Made by a program: the position numbers and the translations under genes. Positions 8,033 to 16,670 of a stretch of DNA of 50,001 nt are shown here, piece after piece; position 1 is the first letter of the stretch, and the number at the start of each line of letters is the position of its first letter. The notes below the pieces were generated by a model, which did no database searches, was not told the DNA's origin, and saw only the letters and a list, made by a program, of their open reading frames with translations. This stretch comes from Candidatus Omnitrophota bacterium (GTDB taxonomy: Bacteria; Omnitrophota; Omnitrophia; Omnitrophales; Aquincolibacteriaceae), in assembly GCA_903856085.1 (NCBI GenBank), contig CAIOAT010000039.1:1-50001 (forward strand). The letters are read 5' to 3'.

Positions 8033-9067
8033 ATGAGTAATGCGGTTGTAATTCTCGGGGCTGGAGCTTCGTCTGATTTTGGAGTGCCGACATTGCAAGG
8101 GATCTTCAAAGACAAATGGGCGCGGCAGTATCTTAAGCAGGATTCATTTCTTGCGCAGAAGTTAGATGAGATCTTCTGGGCCCCGCGAGGTCATACCCTC
8201 GAATCCTCAGACCAGTCCGTCACCATCGAAGAAATGCTTACCATTTTGAGAGATTGGGAGAATGAACCTCACTGTAAGGAATGTCCGGAGCCGAATCTAT
8301 TTGCCGAGTTCCGGAAGCGGCTGTATGTCTTGATCATGCGTGCCGTCTTTGAGGGGAAGTCGACTAAGGCGGCGCATCTTAACCCGTTAATACAAGTCTG
8401 TAATGAGAAATTCGAGCAAGTTACATGGGCATCCTTTAATTGGGACTGCGTTTTTGATGCTTCGTTCTGGTACTGGCAACTGTGGGCCGGTCCGGGATCA
8501 AGGTCGAATCCATCGCTGGCTATCTCCATAGATAATTGGTACGGAGGATGGTCAAAGCATCTATTTTTGAAGCTTCACGGCGGGATCAACTGGTGGATGA
8601 TAAAAAACCGGCTCACCTATGTGCGCTTTGCGTCTTCGGGGGACTTGGTAAGGAAATGGAATGAATATTCAAAAGCTCCAGATTCTCGGGATCAACCGGT
8701 CATCTTGGAGCCAAGCGCTTATAAATATTGTGGCGCCTTTTACAAGCTGCTTGAGCCTCAGTGGGATAAATTCTTCGAAAGGCTATGTGAGGCTGATTGC
8801 ATCATCATAATAGGGTATTCACTGCCGGAAGGGGATGCCCAGGCCAGATCAAAAATGATGACCGCTTTTAACATCAATAAACGCTGTAAATGGCTACTCA
8901 TTGATCCTTCTGAGTTGACATGCGCCCGGTTTATCCGCCTTTTAGGACAGAGTTCATTGACGGTTTTGAGGAAAGGGCTGGCGGGGTTCAATAGCGATGC
9001 TCGCGCTAACTTGCAGCAAGCGTTTCCTGATGTTGATTTTTCAGAAGCTTCTGAAAAGGCGGATTGA
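8033..9067 (+). CDS. Stand-alone SIR2-like (SIR2_2-type) protein, probable NADase
   Basis: A 344-residue protein with GAGGAG directly before the ATG. It has the defence-type SIR2 fold: VVILGAGASSDFGVPTL (residues 5-21, NAD-binding loop), SFNWDCVFD (about 138), LKLHGGINWW (about 179, the His usually essential for NAD hydrolysis) and CIIIIGYSLPEGD (about 254). No zinc-ribbon cysteines are present, unlike protein-deacetylating sirtuins. Proteins of this group cleave NAD+ in abortive anti-phage defence. It has no obvious partner gene; base composition is intermediate between the envelope operon and the A+T-rich genes downstream. It could also be a diverged partner of the SIR2-HerA pair that follows 200 bases later. 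Confidence 0.75.
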   Translation: MSNAVVILGAGASSDFGVPTLQGIFKDKWARQYLKQDSFLAQKLDEIFWAPRGHTLESSDQSVTIEEMLTILRDWENEPHCKECPEPNLFAEFRKRLYVLIMRAVFEGKSTKAAHLNPLIQVCNEKFEQVTWASFNWDCVFDASFWYWQLWAGPGSRSNPSLAISIDNWYGGWSKHLFLKLHGGINWWMIKNRLTYVRFASSGDLVRKWNEYSKAPDSRDQPVILEPSAYKYCGAFYKLLEPQWDKFFERLCEADCIIIIGYSLPEGDAQARSKMMTAFNINKRCKWLLIDPSELTCARFIRLLGQSSLTVLRKGLAGFNSDARANLQQAFPDVDFSEASEKAD

Positions 9068-9125
9068 ATTTGTCGATATTGCAGTTTGCAACATGGGGAA
9101 TAGGACTTAAATTGGATTTGAAACC

Positions 9126-9154
9126 TTGGCAGACGGTTATGGCGGCAGTATACT
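9126..9154 (+). promoter_or_regulatory. Sigma-70-type promoter of the SIR2-HerA leader
   Basis: TTGGCA (9126-9131), a 17-base spacer and TATACT (9149-9154) give five of six consensus bases at both boxes with the optimal spacing. The start of transcription would be near 9161. The transcript would contain the short ORF at 9177 and then meet the terminator at 9235 before reaching the SIR2 gene. Confidence 0.7.
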
Positions 9155-9176
9155 ACCCCCTTAAAACTTGGAGAAA

Positions 9177-9224
9177 ATGCGCATATGCAGTCAGCGAAGG
9201 CGTTGTGAGATGAAAATAATTTAG
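9177..9224 (+). CDS. Possible leader peptide (15 codons) before SIR2-HerA
   Basis: An ATG with a close GGAG (9170-9173) opens a 15-codon frame, MRICSQRRRCEMKII, ending in TAG at 9222-9224. It lies between the strong promoter and the terminator hairpin, which starts ten bases after the stop. Three consecutive arginine codons and two cysteine codons stand out. The layout is that of a transcription attenuator leader. No alternative antiterminator pairing was worked out, so coding function is only suggested. Confidence 0.3.
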   Translation: MRICSQRRRCEMKII

Positions 9225-9234
9225 TTTAATAACG

Positions 9235-9261
9235 AAAGCGGGCAAAAGACCGCTTTTTTTT
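9235..9261 (+). terminator. Intrinsic terminator in the SIR2-HerA leader
   Basis: A 7-bp perfect stem (AAAGCGG / CCGCTTT) with an 8-base loop is followed by a run of eight T. The T-run ends nine bases before the ATG of the SIR2 gene, immediately ahead of its AGGAG ribosome binding site. There is no room for a promoter between terminator and gene, so transcription of SIR2-HerA must read through, start within the hairpin, or be conditional. Confidence 0.75.
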
Positions 9262-9270
9262 AGGAGTAAT

Positions 9271-10413
9271 ATGGTAGACGATTTTTCCGTACTGAAAAAT
9301 CCAATATTTGCGACCGCGTTGAATGATTTGGACGAGTTGTTGGCCCAAAGCGGAAAGGCGTTCTTGCTTGGTGCTGGGTGTGGTAAATGTGCAGGATTAC
9401 CACTCACCGCAGAGCTTACGACGAAAAGTCTTTCTAGCCCCCTTTTAGATGCCACGACTAAAAATATTTTGACTGTAATTCAAAAGCAGTTTGCTGGCTC
9501 ACCAGCCGCTAACATAGAAGACTATTTGAGCGAGCTTGTAGATTTGGTGGCGATAGCAGAGCGAAGGACGAGTCGCGGAGCTACAAGCAATACAGCAGCG
9601 CTTGGCGGCGTCAGTTACACTGCCCAGCAGCTAAAAGACGGCGTTGATCAAATTAAACAAGCAATGGCTGAAACCATTGACCAGAGTGTTGCAATGGAAA
9701 CTCATTGGAATTTTGTGAAAGCAGTCCATCGGCCATTGCGCCCTGGCCGAGGGGGCGCTGAGCGACCCGTCGATTATTTGGTTCTCAATTACGATACTCT
9801 AATCGAGAATGCGCTTGCCCTTGAAAAACTAAGATATGCGGATGGGATGAGTGGCGGAAATAGCGCTTGGTGGGATATTAATGCTTTTCATTCTGACGGA
9901 TTGGCAGCGCGAGTTCTTAAGCTTCATGGGTCAATTGATTGGAGCGAAATTTTTGACGACTCTCTTCCAAGGCGAATTTCGCGAAAATTAACCTTGCCTG
10001 GCGTAAGTGATCGGCGAGTAATGATTTGGCCAGCATCTACTAAATACCGCGAGACGCAACGCGATCCATATGCGCAGTTAATCGGGCTCGCTCGTGGAAT
10101 TCTGCGTCCTAATGCTGGATCACAGACTGTACTGACGATTTGCGGATATAGCTTTGGAGATTCACATATTAATATTGAGATAGATCGAGCTCTTCGTGAG
10201 TCTGGAGGAGAGTTAACCGTTGTTGTTTTTACTTATGATGAAACTCCTTCGGGGGATCTAAAAAAATGGCATGATGATAAAGCCATCACGGAGCAAGTTA
10301 GGATTTATGCTAGAAAAGGATTTTTTCATAGTTCGATCGTAGAAAAAACAACCTCTGATTTGCCGTGGTGGAAATTCGAAAATATTACTCGTTTGCTTGG
10401 AGGCGAACGATGA
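9271..10413 (+). CDS. SIR2 NADase subunit of a SIR2-HerA (Nezha-type) defence system
   Basis: This 380-residue protein carries the SIR2 motifs AFLLGAGCGKCAGLPLT (about residues 31-47), VLNYDTLIE (about 171), LKLHGSIDW (about 213, catalytic His) and LTICGYSFGDSHIN (about 289). The ATGA overlap with a HerA-type ATPase gene is the diagnostic arrangement of the SIR2-HerA anti-phage pair, in which the two proteins form a large complex that depletes NAD+ on infection. Length fits the family. Codon use is clearly A+T-richer than that of the operon at 1-8 kb, consistent with acquisition by transfer. An AGGAG site precedes the start; regulation by the upstream terminator is likely. Confidence 0.85.
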   Translation: MVDDFSVLKNPIFATALNDLDELLAQSGKAFLLGAGCGKCAGLPLTAELTTKSLSSPLLDATTKNILTVIQKQFAGSPAANIEDYLSELVDLVAIAERRTSRGATSNTAALGGVSYTAQQLKDGVDQIKQAMAETIDQSVAMETHWNFVKAVHRPLRPGRGGAERPVDYLVLNYDTLIENALALEKLRYADGMSGGNSAWWDINAFHSDGLAARVLKLHGSIDWSEIFDDSLPRRISRKLTLPGVSDRRVMIWPASTKYRETQRDPYAQLIGLARGILRPNAGSQTVLTICGYSFGDSHINIEIDRALRESGGELTVVVFTYDETPSGDLKKWHDDKAITEQVRIYARKGFFHSSIVEKTTSDLPWWKFENITRLLGGER

Positions 10414-12116
10414 ATGCTCACGTGCGAAATCCGAATGAGCCAATTGAAAATCTAGCGATTGGAACCATTATTGAAGTTGATGGCGCGCATATTGTTGCCG
10501 AGCTAAAGCCAGCAATTACGGAGCTTTCACGTATTTTTGGTGGCGATACTTATCCAATCGGTCAGTTTGGTTCGATAGTGAAAATTCACTTTGGAAGACG
10601 AATTATTTTTGCTTTTGTTGGCAAGCTTCGCATGAAAGCAGAGTACGAGCTGGAGCGTGGTATCACGCCGCAGGTTGGTGGCGATGAAAGAGTCATCGAG
10701 GCGGATCTATTCGGCGAAGGAGAATGGATACAGAATGTTTCTGGAGCAACTACGCAATGGCAATTAAATTTTGAGCGCGGGGTAGCTACTTACCCGCTTC
10801 CTCAGCAAACTATTTATCTTACGCCCAAGAAAGAATTGCGTTTCATATATGGTCATGGAAAAGGTCATTGCGTTCTATTAGGTGAACATGTTGGTTCTGG
10901 CGGAACACCTTGTTATGCCGAAATGAACGAACTTCTGGGGAAACATACAGCCGTGCTTGGATCAACCGGCGCCGGTAAGTCAGGAACAGTCGCGGCAGTG
11001 ATTCATAGCATCTTAGAGCGGGGTCGTACAGCTGGTCATTCAAATTGGCAACCAAGGATTATTATCCTTGATCCACACGATGAATATGCGGCGGCTTTTC
11101 CGACGCACAAAAAATTATCAACGGATGACGGTAGTTTGTCACTACCCTACTGGTTTCTCAATTTTCAAGAGTCGGTGTCTCTCTTGATCGGCAAGACAGA
11201 GTTTGTAGCAACATCCCAAGCAAATATTGTTAAAATGGCATTACTTAAAGCGCGGATAGAGGGTGCCCAGGAGCTTAGCCTTGACGCGACCAAGATTACA
11301 GTTGATTCGCCAATCCCATACAAACTCGCAACTTTTCGCGCTGCTGTTGAAGCGGATAAACCACCTCAAGCAAGTAAGCAAGATTCGCATAACTCGATTT
11401 TAGAAAAGCTTGATGTCCTTGTTCGTGATGCAAGGGTGCGTTTTCTGATGTCTGAATGGGTTGGTGGTAACCAAGATCCATTCCCGAGCATTATTCAACA
11501 GTTGGTAGGCGATGGGCCACAACCGCGCATTATAGACCTTTCTGGAGTGCCTAATGAAGTTGCTGGTGTTTCAAGCGCCGTGGTTGCTCGGACCCTTTTC
11601 AATGTAAAGATATGGCAGACTGCGGATGAACGCAGCAAAGACCCCGTTCTTCTCGTCTGTGAAGAAGCTCATCGGTACGTGCCCAATAAGGGTGAGGCGC
11701 AATATGAAGCTGCCCAAGAAGCGATTCGAAGAATTGCAAAGGAAGGCCGAAAATATGGTCTCGGTTTGCTATTGATTTCGCAGAGGCCTGGTGAAGTCGA
11801 ACCCACCGTTTTATCTCAATGTAATAGTTGGATAATTCTTCGCGTCACAAACGATTCTGACCGAGAGCATGTGCGTGCAATTCTTCCGGACTCTATGACA
11901 GGATTATCCAAAATGCTGTCAGGCCTTCGTCGACAGGAAGCAATTTTCGTTGGACAGGCGGCAGTGCTGCCATCACGGATTATGATACGGACATTGGAGA
12001 AAGAGCAATTACCTCGATCACATGATATTGATTTTGATAAGGGGTGGCAGAATGTGCCAATGACCGAAGCCCAGCTCAAGGTTGTAGCCACGCGATGGCG
12101 CTTTCAGCAACGATAG
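10410..12116 (+). CDS. HerA-like ATPase subunit of SIR2-HerA defence system
   Basis: The start ATG overlaps the SIR2 stop; an in-frame start 45 bases earlier lies inside the SIR2 gene and lacks a ribosome binding site. The 568-residue protein has an N-terminal HAS-barrel-like region (residues about 10-110, beginning IGTIIEVDGAHIVAEL), Walker A GSTGAGKS (184-191, Lys190), Walker B LLVCEEAH (Glu418-Glu419), and the sensor and arginine-finger region (LLLISQRPGEVEP, then NSWIILRVTNDSD). HerA proteins are hexameric DNA-translocating ATPases. In this system the hexamer assembles with SIR2 subunits. No NurA nuclease is adjacent, so it is not the archaeal repair pair. Confidence 0.88.
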   Translation: MNAHVRNPNEPIENLAIGTIIEVDGAHIVAELKPAITELSRIFGGDTYPIGQFGSIVKIHFGRRIIFAFVGKLRMKAEYELERGITPQVGGDERVIEADLFGEGEWIQNVSGATTQWQLNFERGVATYPLPQQTIYLTPKKELRFIYGHGKGHCVLLGEHVGSGGTPCYAEMNELLGKHTAVLGSTGAGKSGTVAAVIHSILERGRTAGHSNWQPRIIILDPHDEYAAAFPTHKKLSTDDGSLSLPYWFLNFQESVSLLIGKTEFVATSQANIVKMALLKARIEGAQELSLDATKITVDSPIPYKLATFRAAVEADKPPQASKQDSHNSILEKLDVLVRDARVRFLMSEWVGGNQDPFPSIIQQLVGDGPQPRIIDLSGVPNEVAGVSSAVVARTLFNVKIWQTADERSKDPVLLVCEEAHRYVPNKGEAQYEAAQEAIRRIAKEGRKYGLGLLLISQRPGEVEPTVLSQCNSWIILRVTNDSDREHVRAILPDSMTGLSKMLSGLRRQEAIFVGQAAVLPSRIMIRTLEKEQLPRSHDIDFDKGWQNVPMTEAQLKVVATRWRFQQR

Positions 12117-12347
12117 GTTATTTAAGAGGATCGTATGTTTGAGGAACCGCTTCGACTGATACAATTATCCTGAGAGTCACCAGACTTACGCATTCGTCTC
12201 CGCACTATGCCATGACTCCGAGTGTCTCAAAATTCTTTAGACAGTTGGTTGAAGGCAGAGACTTGAAGAACAGGTTTAATCTCGTTTTTTAGTCGTTTAC
12301 GAGATACGGATATCGTGTCGCAAGTCTTCCTCCCGGATGAACCATCA
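12117..12347. other. Gene-free stretch between HerA and restriction operon
   Basis: No convincing coding frame on either strand. It contains a 7-bp inverted repeat ATCTCGT / ACGAGAT (12279-12285 and 12299-12305, 13-base spacing) without a T-run after it, and a lone TGTCGC half-site at 12316. The region ends at the operator-promoter described next. Confidence 0.4.
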
Positions 12348-12381
12348 ACGACATGACGTTGTCGCCCCTGCCACGTAAAAT
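12348..12381 (+). promoter_or_regulatory. Shared operator-promoter, copy 1 (restriction operon)
   Basis: ACGACA (12348-12353), six bases, TGTCGC (12360-12365), ten bases, then TAAAAT (12376-12381) as a -10 box. The same half-sites, spacer and distance to the -10 box occur at 28887 and 32679. This copy has one mismatch in the left half-site. The -35 position (ATGACG) overlaps the operator core, so a bound factor would contact or replace RNA polymerase there. The WYL regulator at 31677 is the best candidate ligand. Confidence 0.65.
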
Positions 12382-12461
12382 CCTTTAGAGTTAATCAGAA
12401 AAAGGCGGTAATATGGTGACCGTTTTCCTGGTATCTTTTGGCCAAAAATGGACACAAAAAA

Positions 12462-12650
12462 ATGACCGACAAATGGCTCACCATTGAACAGATTGCCGAT
12501 TATCTCCAGGTTTCGAAAGAGAAGATGTACAAACTTTGCCAGAGAGGGAAAATGCCTGTCTCCAAAGTCGGGGGACAATGGCGGTTTGATATTAAAGAGG
12601 TCGATGCATGGGTGCGAAGGCAAAGGCCGAAAAGGAATAACAAAACGTAG
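12462..12650 (+). CDS. Excisionase/MerR-type helix-turn-helix protein
   Basis: A 62-residue protein, MTDKWLTIEQIADYLQVS followed by KEKMYKLCQRGKMP and a WRFDIKEVDAWV end, which is the complete helix-turn-helix domain of the excisionase family (HTH_17). A TTG 24 bases upstream is in frame; neither start has a good ribosome binding site, and ATG at 12462 places the family motif at the usual distance from the N-terminus. It lies downstream of the shared operator-promoter and 46 bases before the helicase gene, so it is probably the first gene of the restriction operon and may act as a local regulator. Confidence 0.75.
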   Translation: MTDKWLTIEQIADYLQVSKEKMYKLCQRGKMPVSKVGGQWRFDIKEVDAWVRRQRPKRNNKT

Positions 12651-12696
12651 CGACTAGTAGCGATGGATTATCGCAGGGGCTAACTTTTATAATCGT

Positions 12697-15600
12697 ATGC
12701 GAATCATTAAAAATAGCGGTAATGAACGCGTAATAAATGAATTGCGAAAGAGTCTTTCCTCGGACTCAGCCCTCGATATTGTTTCGCCGGCATTCTCAAT
12801 CTTTGCTTATGCTGAATTGAGAGAAGTTCTTGAGAAGCTTGCAAGATGCCGCATTGTTCTTCCTGGCGAAGTGGTGGGCGAGTTGTCACTCCTTGGTTCT
12901 GTCGCAGATCGATCCTTCCGGAATCAATTGCAAAGCAAATGGCTGGCTAAGCAGTGCCTCCAATGGCTCGAAAAAAAAGCCGAAGTGAGGTATGTTCCCG
13001 CGACCTTGCCCCAATCAACTCTCATTTCTTCAAATACGGAATCACCTGCAAGCCAATTTATTGCGGGCAATTGTCCCTTCACCACCGAAGGGCTTGGGGT
13101 TACTCCGGGGAATCAATTCAGCTTAATTCAGGCTTCTGAAAGCACCGATGAGAGCGTCCTGCTAAGCTCTTGGTTTTCGAATCTCTGGAATAGTTTGCAA
13201 CCTATTTCAGACGAAAAAAACAAACTGTACGCCACGCTCAAAGAATTAAGCGAGCACAAACAACCAGCCCTTGTTTACTTTCAAATCTTGCACCGGCTTT
13301 TTAGCGATCTTGGTGAACAACTCGACGAAGAAAAAATCGTTAAAACCGCAACAGGGATACGCGATACAAAAGTTTGGAAAAAACTTTATAAGTTTCAACG
13401 CGACGGTGTGATAGGAGCAATTGATAAACTGGAGCGGCATGGCGGCTGCATCATTGCCGACAGCGTGGGATTGGGTAAAACTTTCGAAGCTCTAGCTATT
13501 ATCAAATATTACGAACTTCGCAATGACCGCGTGCTAGTGCTGTGTCCCAAACGTCTGCGGGATAACTGGACGCTTTACAAGGCCAACGACCGACGCAATA
13601 TTCTCTCTACAGATCGTTTTAATTACGATGTTCTTAACCACACTGATCTGTCTCGCGACGGTGGTATCTCAGGCGATATTGATCTGGCACACATCAATTG
13701 GGGGAATTACGACCTCCTGGTAATTGACGAATCCCATAATTTTCGCAATAAAGCTCCTCATAAAGAACACGAGACCCGCTACGATCGGCTGATGAAACGC
13801 ATTATCAAGGATGGCGTTAAAACCCGCGTGCTAATGCTTTCAGCCACTCCCGTGAATAACCGTTTGGCTGACCTCAAAAACCAGATTGCTTTTGCCACTG
13901 AGGGCAACGAAGAAGCTCTTGCTGAATATGGAATCACGAGCATTGAAACAACCGTGCGCCAGGCGCAGCTTCAATTCAACCGCTGGCTAAAACTCAATGA
14001 AACCGATCGTAAGCCCGCCAAGTTGATTGATATGTTGGGCTTTGATTATTTTAAGCTCCTCGATTTGTTGACGATTGCCAGATCGCGCAAGCATATTGAA
14101 AAATATTATGGCACAGCAGAGACCGGAAAGTTCCCAGAGCGCCTCAAACCTATCAATATAAAAGCGGACGTCGATCGGGAAGGAGAGTTTCGTCCGATTC
14201 GAGAAATCAATAATGAAATCAGACGCCTCAACCTCAGCGCCTACGCACCCCTGCGTTATGTTTTGCCCAGTAAGCAAGCGGCGTATGACGCAAAATACAG
14301 CACCAAGCTTCAAAGCGGAGAACGGTATTTTCGCCAACTCGATCGTGAGGAAAGTCTCATCCATTTGCTTCGAGTAAACATTCTCAAGCGTATGGAAAGC
14401 TCGGTGATTTCATTTACCCTCACGTTGCAACGTCAGCTTGAGGATGTAAAAAAACTGTTGGCCAAGATTAACGCTCATGCGGATTCCCTAGACGAACTTT
14501 CCATTGAAGACATTGAAGTTGATGACCCGGCTTTTGAGGCTCTTCTCATCGGAAGAAAAGTAAAGGTTCTTCTCCAGGACGTGGATCGTGTTCGCTGGCG
14601 CCAAGATTTACAAGAAGACCGGGATCGACTTAGCGAGCTTCTTTCGGCTGCAAAGCGCGTTGGGCCTTCACGAGATGCAAAGCTCGAAGAGTTGCGCAAA
14701 ATCATTGTCCAAAAATGTGAGCACGCCATTAACGAAGGGAACCGCAAGGTCATCGTGTTTACGGCTTTTGCGGATACGGCTGAATATCTTTATCACGAGC
14801 TCTCCAGCTGGTCGAAAAAGAAGCTTAAAATCTCTTCCGCTATTTTGACGGGTTCGGGTCGCAACAAAACGACTTTGGCTGGATTGCGCACTGATCTTGG
14901 AAGTATTCTCAGCGCCTTCTCGCCGCGTTCCAAAGAGCGAAACCAGGAATTTTCTGCTGAGGGGGAGATTGATCTGCTTATTGCCACCGATTGTATTTCC
15001 GAAGGTCAGAACCTTCAGGATTGCGACTGTGTGATTAATTATGATATTCATTGGAATCCCGTTCGAATCATACAGCGTTTCGGGCGCATTGATCGAATCG
15101 GTTCACCCAACACAGCCATTCAGCTTGTCAATTTTTGGCCAAACATGGAACTCGAAGAATACATCAACTTGGAGCAGCGAGTGAGTGGGCGTATGGTGTT
15201 GCTTGATATTTCGGCGACAGGCGAAGAAAACATTATAGAGCAGGAATCTGGAAATCAGATGAATGATCTCGAGTATCGACGCAAGCAACTGCTTAAACTC
15301 CAGGATGCTGTGATTGATTTAGAGGATTTATCAAGCGGCGTGTCCATTGCCGATCTTACGCTCAATGACTTTCGAATTGATCTCTCCGGTTTCACCAAAG
15401 AGCATCCGGGTCAGCTTGAACAATTATCCTTTGGAACAGTTGCTGTGACCACTGCAAATGACAGCGGTGACCCTGCGATTCCTCCCGGGATCATTTTCTG
15501 CTTACGTGCGGAAGGCCCAGCAGCAGCAAAGTATGCAGAGCCAAGTTATCCGCTTGCGCCCTATTATCTCGTCCACATCGGAGAAGACGGAAGCGTCTTG

Positions 15601-15903
15601 CTTTCCTACACTCAGGCCAAGCAAGTGCTAGATCGGCTTAAAAGACTTTGTATTAGCCGTGATCTGTCAGACCCTCAGATCTGCGCTCGATATGACAAAA
15701 TTACGAAGGACGGAAAGGAAATGAGTTCTGCTCAGGAACTGCTCGCCAAAGCGGTCGTGTCAGTCGCAGGAAAAAAAGAAGAACATGCCGTTGCGAGTTT
15801 GTTTACCCCGGGCGGAACCCATGCCATGAAGGGAGAATTTCAAGGTATAAATGACTTTGAGGTGATTGCTTTTGTTGTAATTCTACCGGAGGCATCTAAG
15901 TGA
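12697..15903 (+). CDS. SNF2-type helicase with PLD-like N-terminal domain
   Basis: This 1068-residue protein has an N-terminal region (about 1-180) resembling the degenerate phospholipase-D-like domain seen before restriction-associated helicases, then a superfamily 2 helicase: FQRDGVIGAI (Q-motif region), ADSVGLGKT (Walker A, about 254-262), DESHNF (344-349), LSATPVNNR (about 381), and in the second RecA domain VIVFTAFADTAEY, ATDCISEGQNLQ and QRFGRIDRIGS (about 793). SNF2-like enzymes translocate on double-stranded DNA. Its TGA overlaps the GTG of the DUF4391 gene, and that gene overlaps the methylase gene, so the helicase belongs to the restriction operon. A TATAAT lies three bases before the ATG, too close to serve it. 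No strong ribosome binding site is seen. Confidence 0.82.
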   Translation: MRIIKNSGNERVINELRKSLSSDSALDIVSPAFSIFAYAELREVLEKLARCRIVLPGEVVGELSLLGSVADRSFRNQLQSKWLAKQCLQWLEKKAEVRYVPATLPQSTLISSNTESPASQFIAGNCPFTTEGLGVTPGNQFSLIQASESTDESVLLSSWFSNLWNSLQPISDEKNKLYATLKELSEHKQPALVYFQILHRLFSDLGEQLDEEKIVKTATGIRDTKVWKKLYKFQRDGVIGAIDKLERHGGCIIADSVGLGKTFEALAIIKYYELRNDRVLVLCPKRLRDNWTLYKANDRRNILSTDRFNYDVLNHTDLSRDGGISGDIDLAHINWGNYDLLVIDESHNFRNKAPHKEHETRYDRLMKRIIKDGVKTRVLMLSATPVNNRLADLKNQIAFATEGNEEALAEYGITSIETTVRQAQLQFNRWLKLNETDRKPAKLIDMLGFDYFKLLDLLTIARSRKHIEKYYGTAETGKFPERLKPINIKADVDREGEFRPIREINNEIRRLNLSAYAPLRYVLPSKQAAYDAKYSTKLQSGERYFRQLDREESLIHLLRVNILKRMESSVISFTLTLQRQLEDVKKLLAKINAHADSLDELSIEDIEVDDPAFEALLIGRKVKVLLQDVDRVRWRQDLQEDRDRLSELLSAAKRVGPSRDAKLEELRKIIVQKCEHAINEGNRKVIVFTAFADTAEYLYHELSSWSKKKLKISSAILTGSGRNKTTLAGLRTDLGSILSAFSPRSKERNQEFSAEGEIDLLIATDCISEGQNLQDCDCVINYDIHWNPVRIIQRFGRIDRIGSPNTAIQLVNFWPNMELEEYINLEQRVSGRMVLLDISATGEENIIEQESGNQMNDLEYRRKQLLKLQDAVIDLEDLSSGVSIADLTLNDFRIDLSGFTKEHPGQLEQLSFGTVAVTTANDSGDPAIPPGIIFCLRAEGPAAAKYAEPSYPLAPYYLVHIGEDGSVLLSYTQAKQVLDRLKRLCISRDLSDPQICARYDKITKDGKEMSSAQELLAKAVVSVAGKKEEHAVASLFTPGGTHAMKGEFQGINDFEVIAFVVILPEASK

Positions 15904-16670
15904 AGGTTGCTGACCTCATTAACGCTCTTGCCATACCACCAGGTGCTTGCGTCGAAAAACGGGTGCCTAAAAAAATACTGATGGAACAAGGCGCACCCAC
16001 ACAAGCAGACAAGCGAAATATCCAGGATGGCATCGAGGACATGTTTTGGATTGCCGCTCTCAAACCCTCAAACGTTGCCGTGCCCGTTTATCGTGACGAA
16101 GTTCGTGAATATTTGGAGATTGCAGTGCTCTCGGCAACTCTGCGATCGAAGGCGAAGGCATCACGCCTCGTTGAATTGATCCATCGGTCTATTCCATATC
16201 CTACAGTTCTTCTCTTCGCGCAGGCAAAGTCCGTGACATTTTCGCTCGCGCATAAGCGTCAATCACTTGGCGAGGCAGGCCAGGTAGTCGTCGATGGCGA
16301 TATTGTTACAGTGGATATTTCTAAGGAATGTGAACTGGAGGCAACTTTCATGGCATCGCTTGCCGTGGCCAAACAGCCAGCTGTCAATCTTTATGCGCTC
16401 TACCAGAGTTGGATGAATCGAGCTGAAGAACTTATAGCTGCCCGCATTACAGGCCATTATGCGTTATCGGAAACATTAAGTGACGCAGCGGTGCGCAAAG
16501 AAGTCATTAAAGATCATGAAAAAATCCAGCGTGAACTGGCCGCATTGCGAGCGGATGCTGTAAAAGAAAAACAGATTAATCGAAGGGTTGAAATCAATCT
16601 TAAAATCAAGCAGCTTGAGGCCGAGCGTAATGCTAAAATGCGCATACTTAAATCAGGAGAAGCGAGATGA
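15900..16670 (+). CDS. DUF4391 protein of restriction operon
   Basis: A 256-residue protein with a GTG start overlapping the helicase stop (GTGA) and a stop overlapping the methylase start (ATGA). The N-terminal part contains ALAIPPGACVEKRVPKK and a helix-rich region with GIEDMFWIAALKP, the arrangement I associate with DUF4391, a family found next to type III-like restriction genes; the middle has a beta-alpha domain (PTVLLFAQAKSVTFSLAHKR) and the last 70 residues are a charged coiled coil (about 190-256). Function is unknown; a bridging or specificity role between helicase and modification subunit is inference from the overlaps. The family name is recalled from pattern and context. Confidence 0.65.
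   Translation: MKVADLINALAIPPGACVEKRVPKKILMEQGAPTQADKRNIQDGIEDMFWIAALKPSNVAVPVYRDEVREYLEIAVLSATLRSKAKASRLVELIHRSIPYPTVLLFAQAKSVTFSLAHKRQSLGEAGQVVVDGDIVTVDISKECELEATFMASLAVAKQPAVNLYALYQSWMNRAEELIAARITGHYALSETLSDAAVRKEVIKDHEKIQRELAALRADAVKEKQINRRVEINLKIKQLEAERNAKMRILKSGEAR

Noticed and set aside
12316-12321. TGTCGC near operator copy 1
   Set aside because: No matching GCGACA-like half-site lies 12 bases upstream and no -10 box follows at ten bases.
12688-12693. Perfect TATAAT just before the helicase gene
   Set aside because: It lies only three bases before the ATG, so transcription would begin inside the coding sequence. No -35 box is seen; probably chance in A+T-rich DNA.
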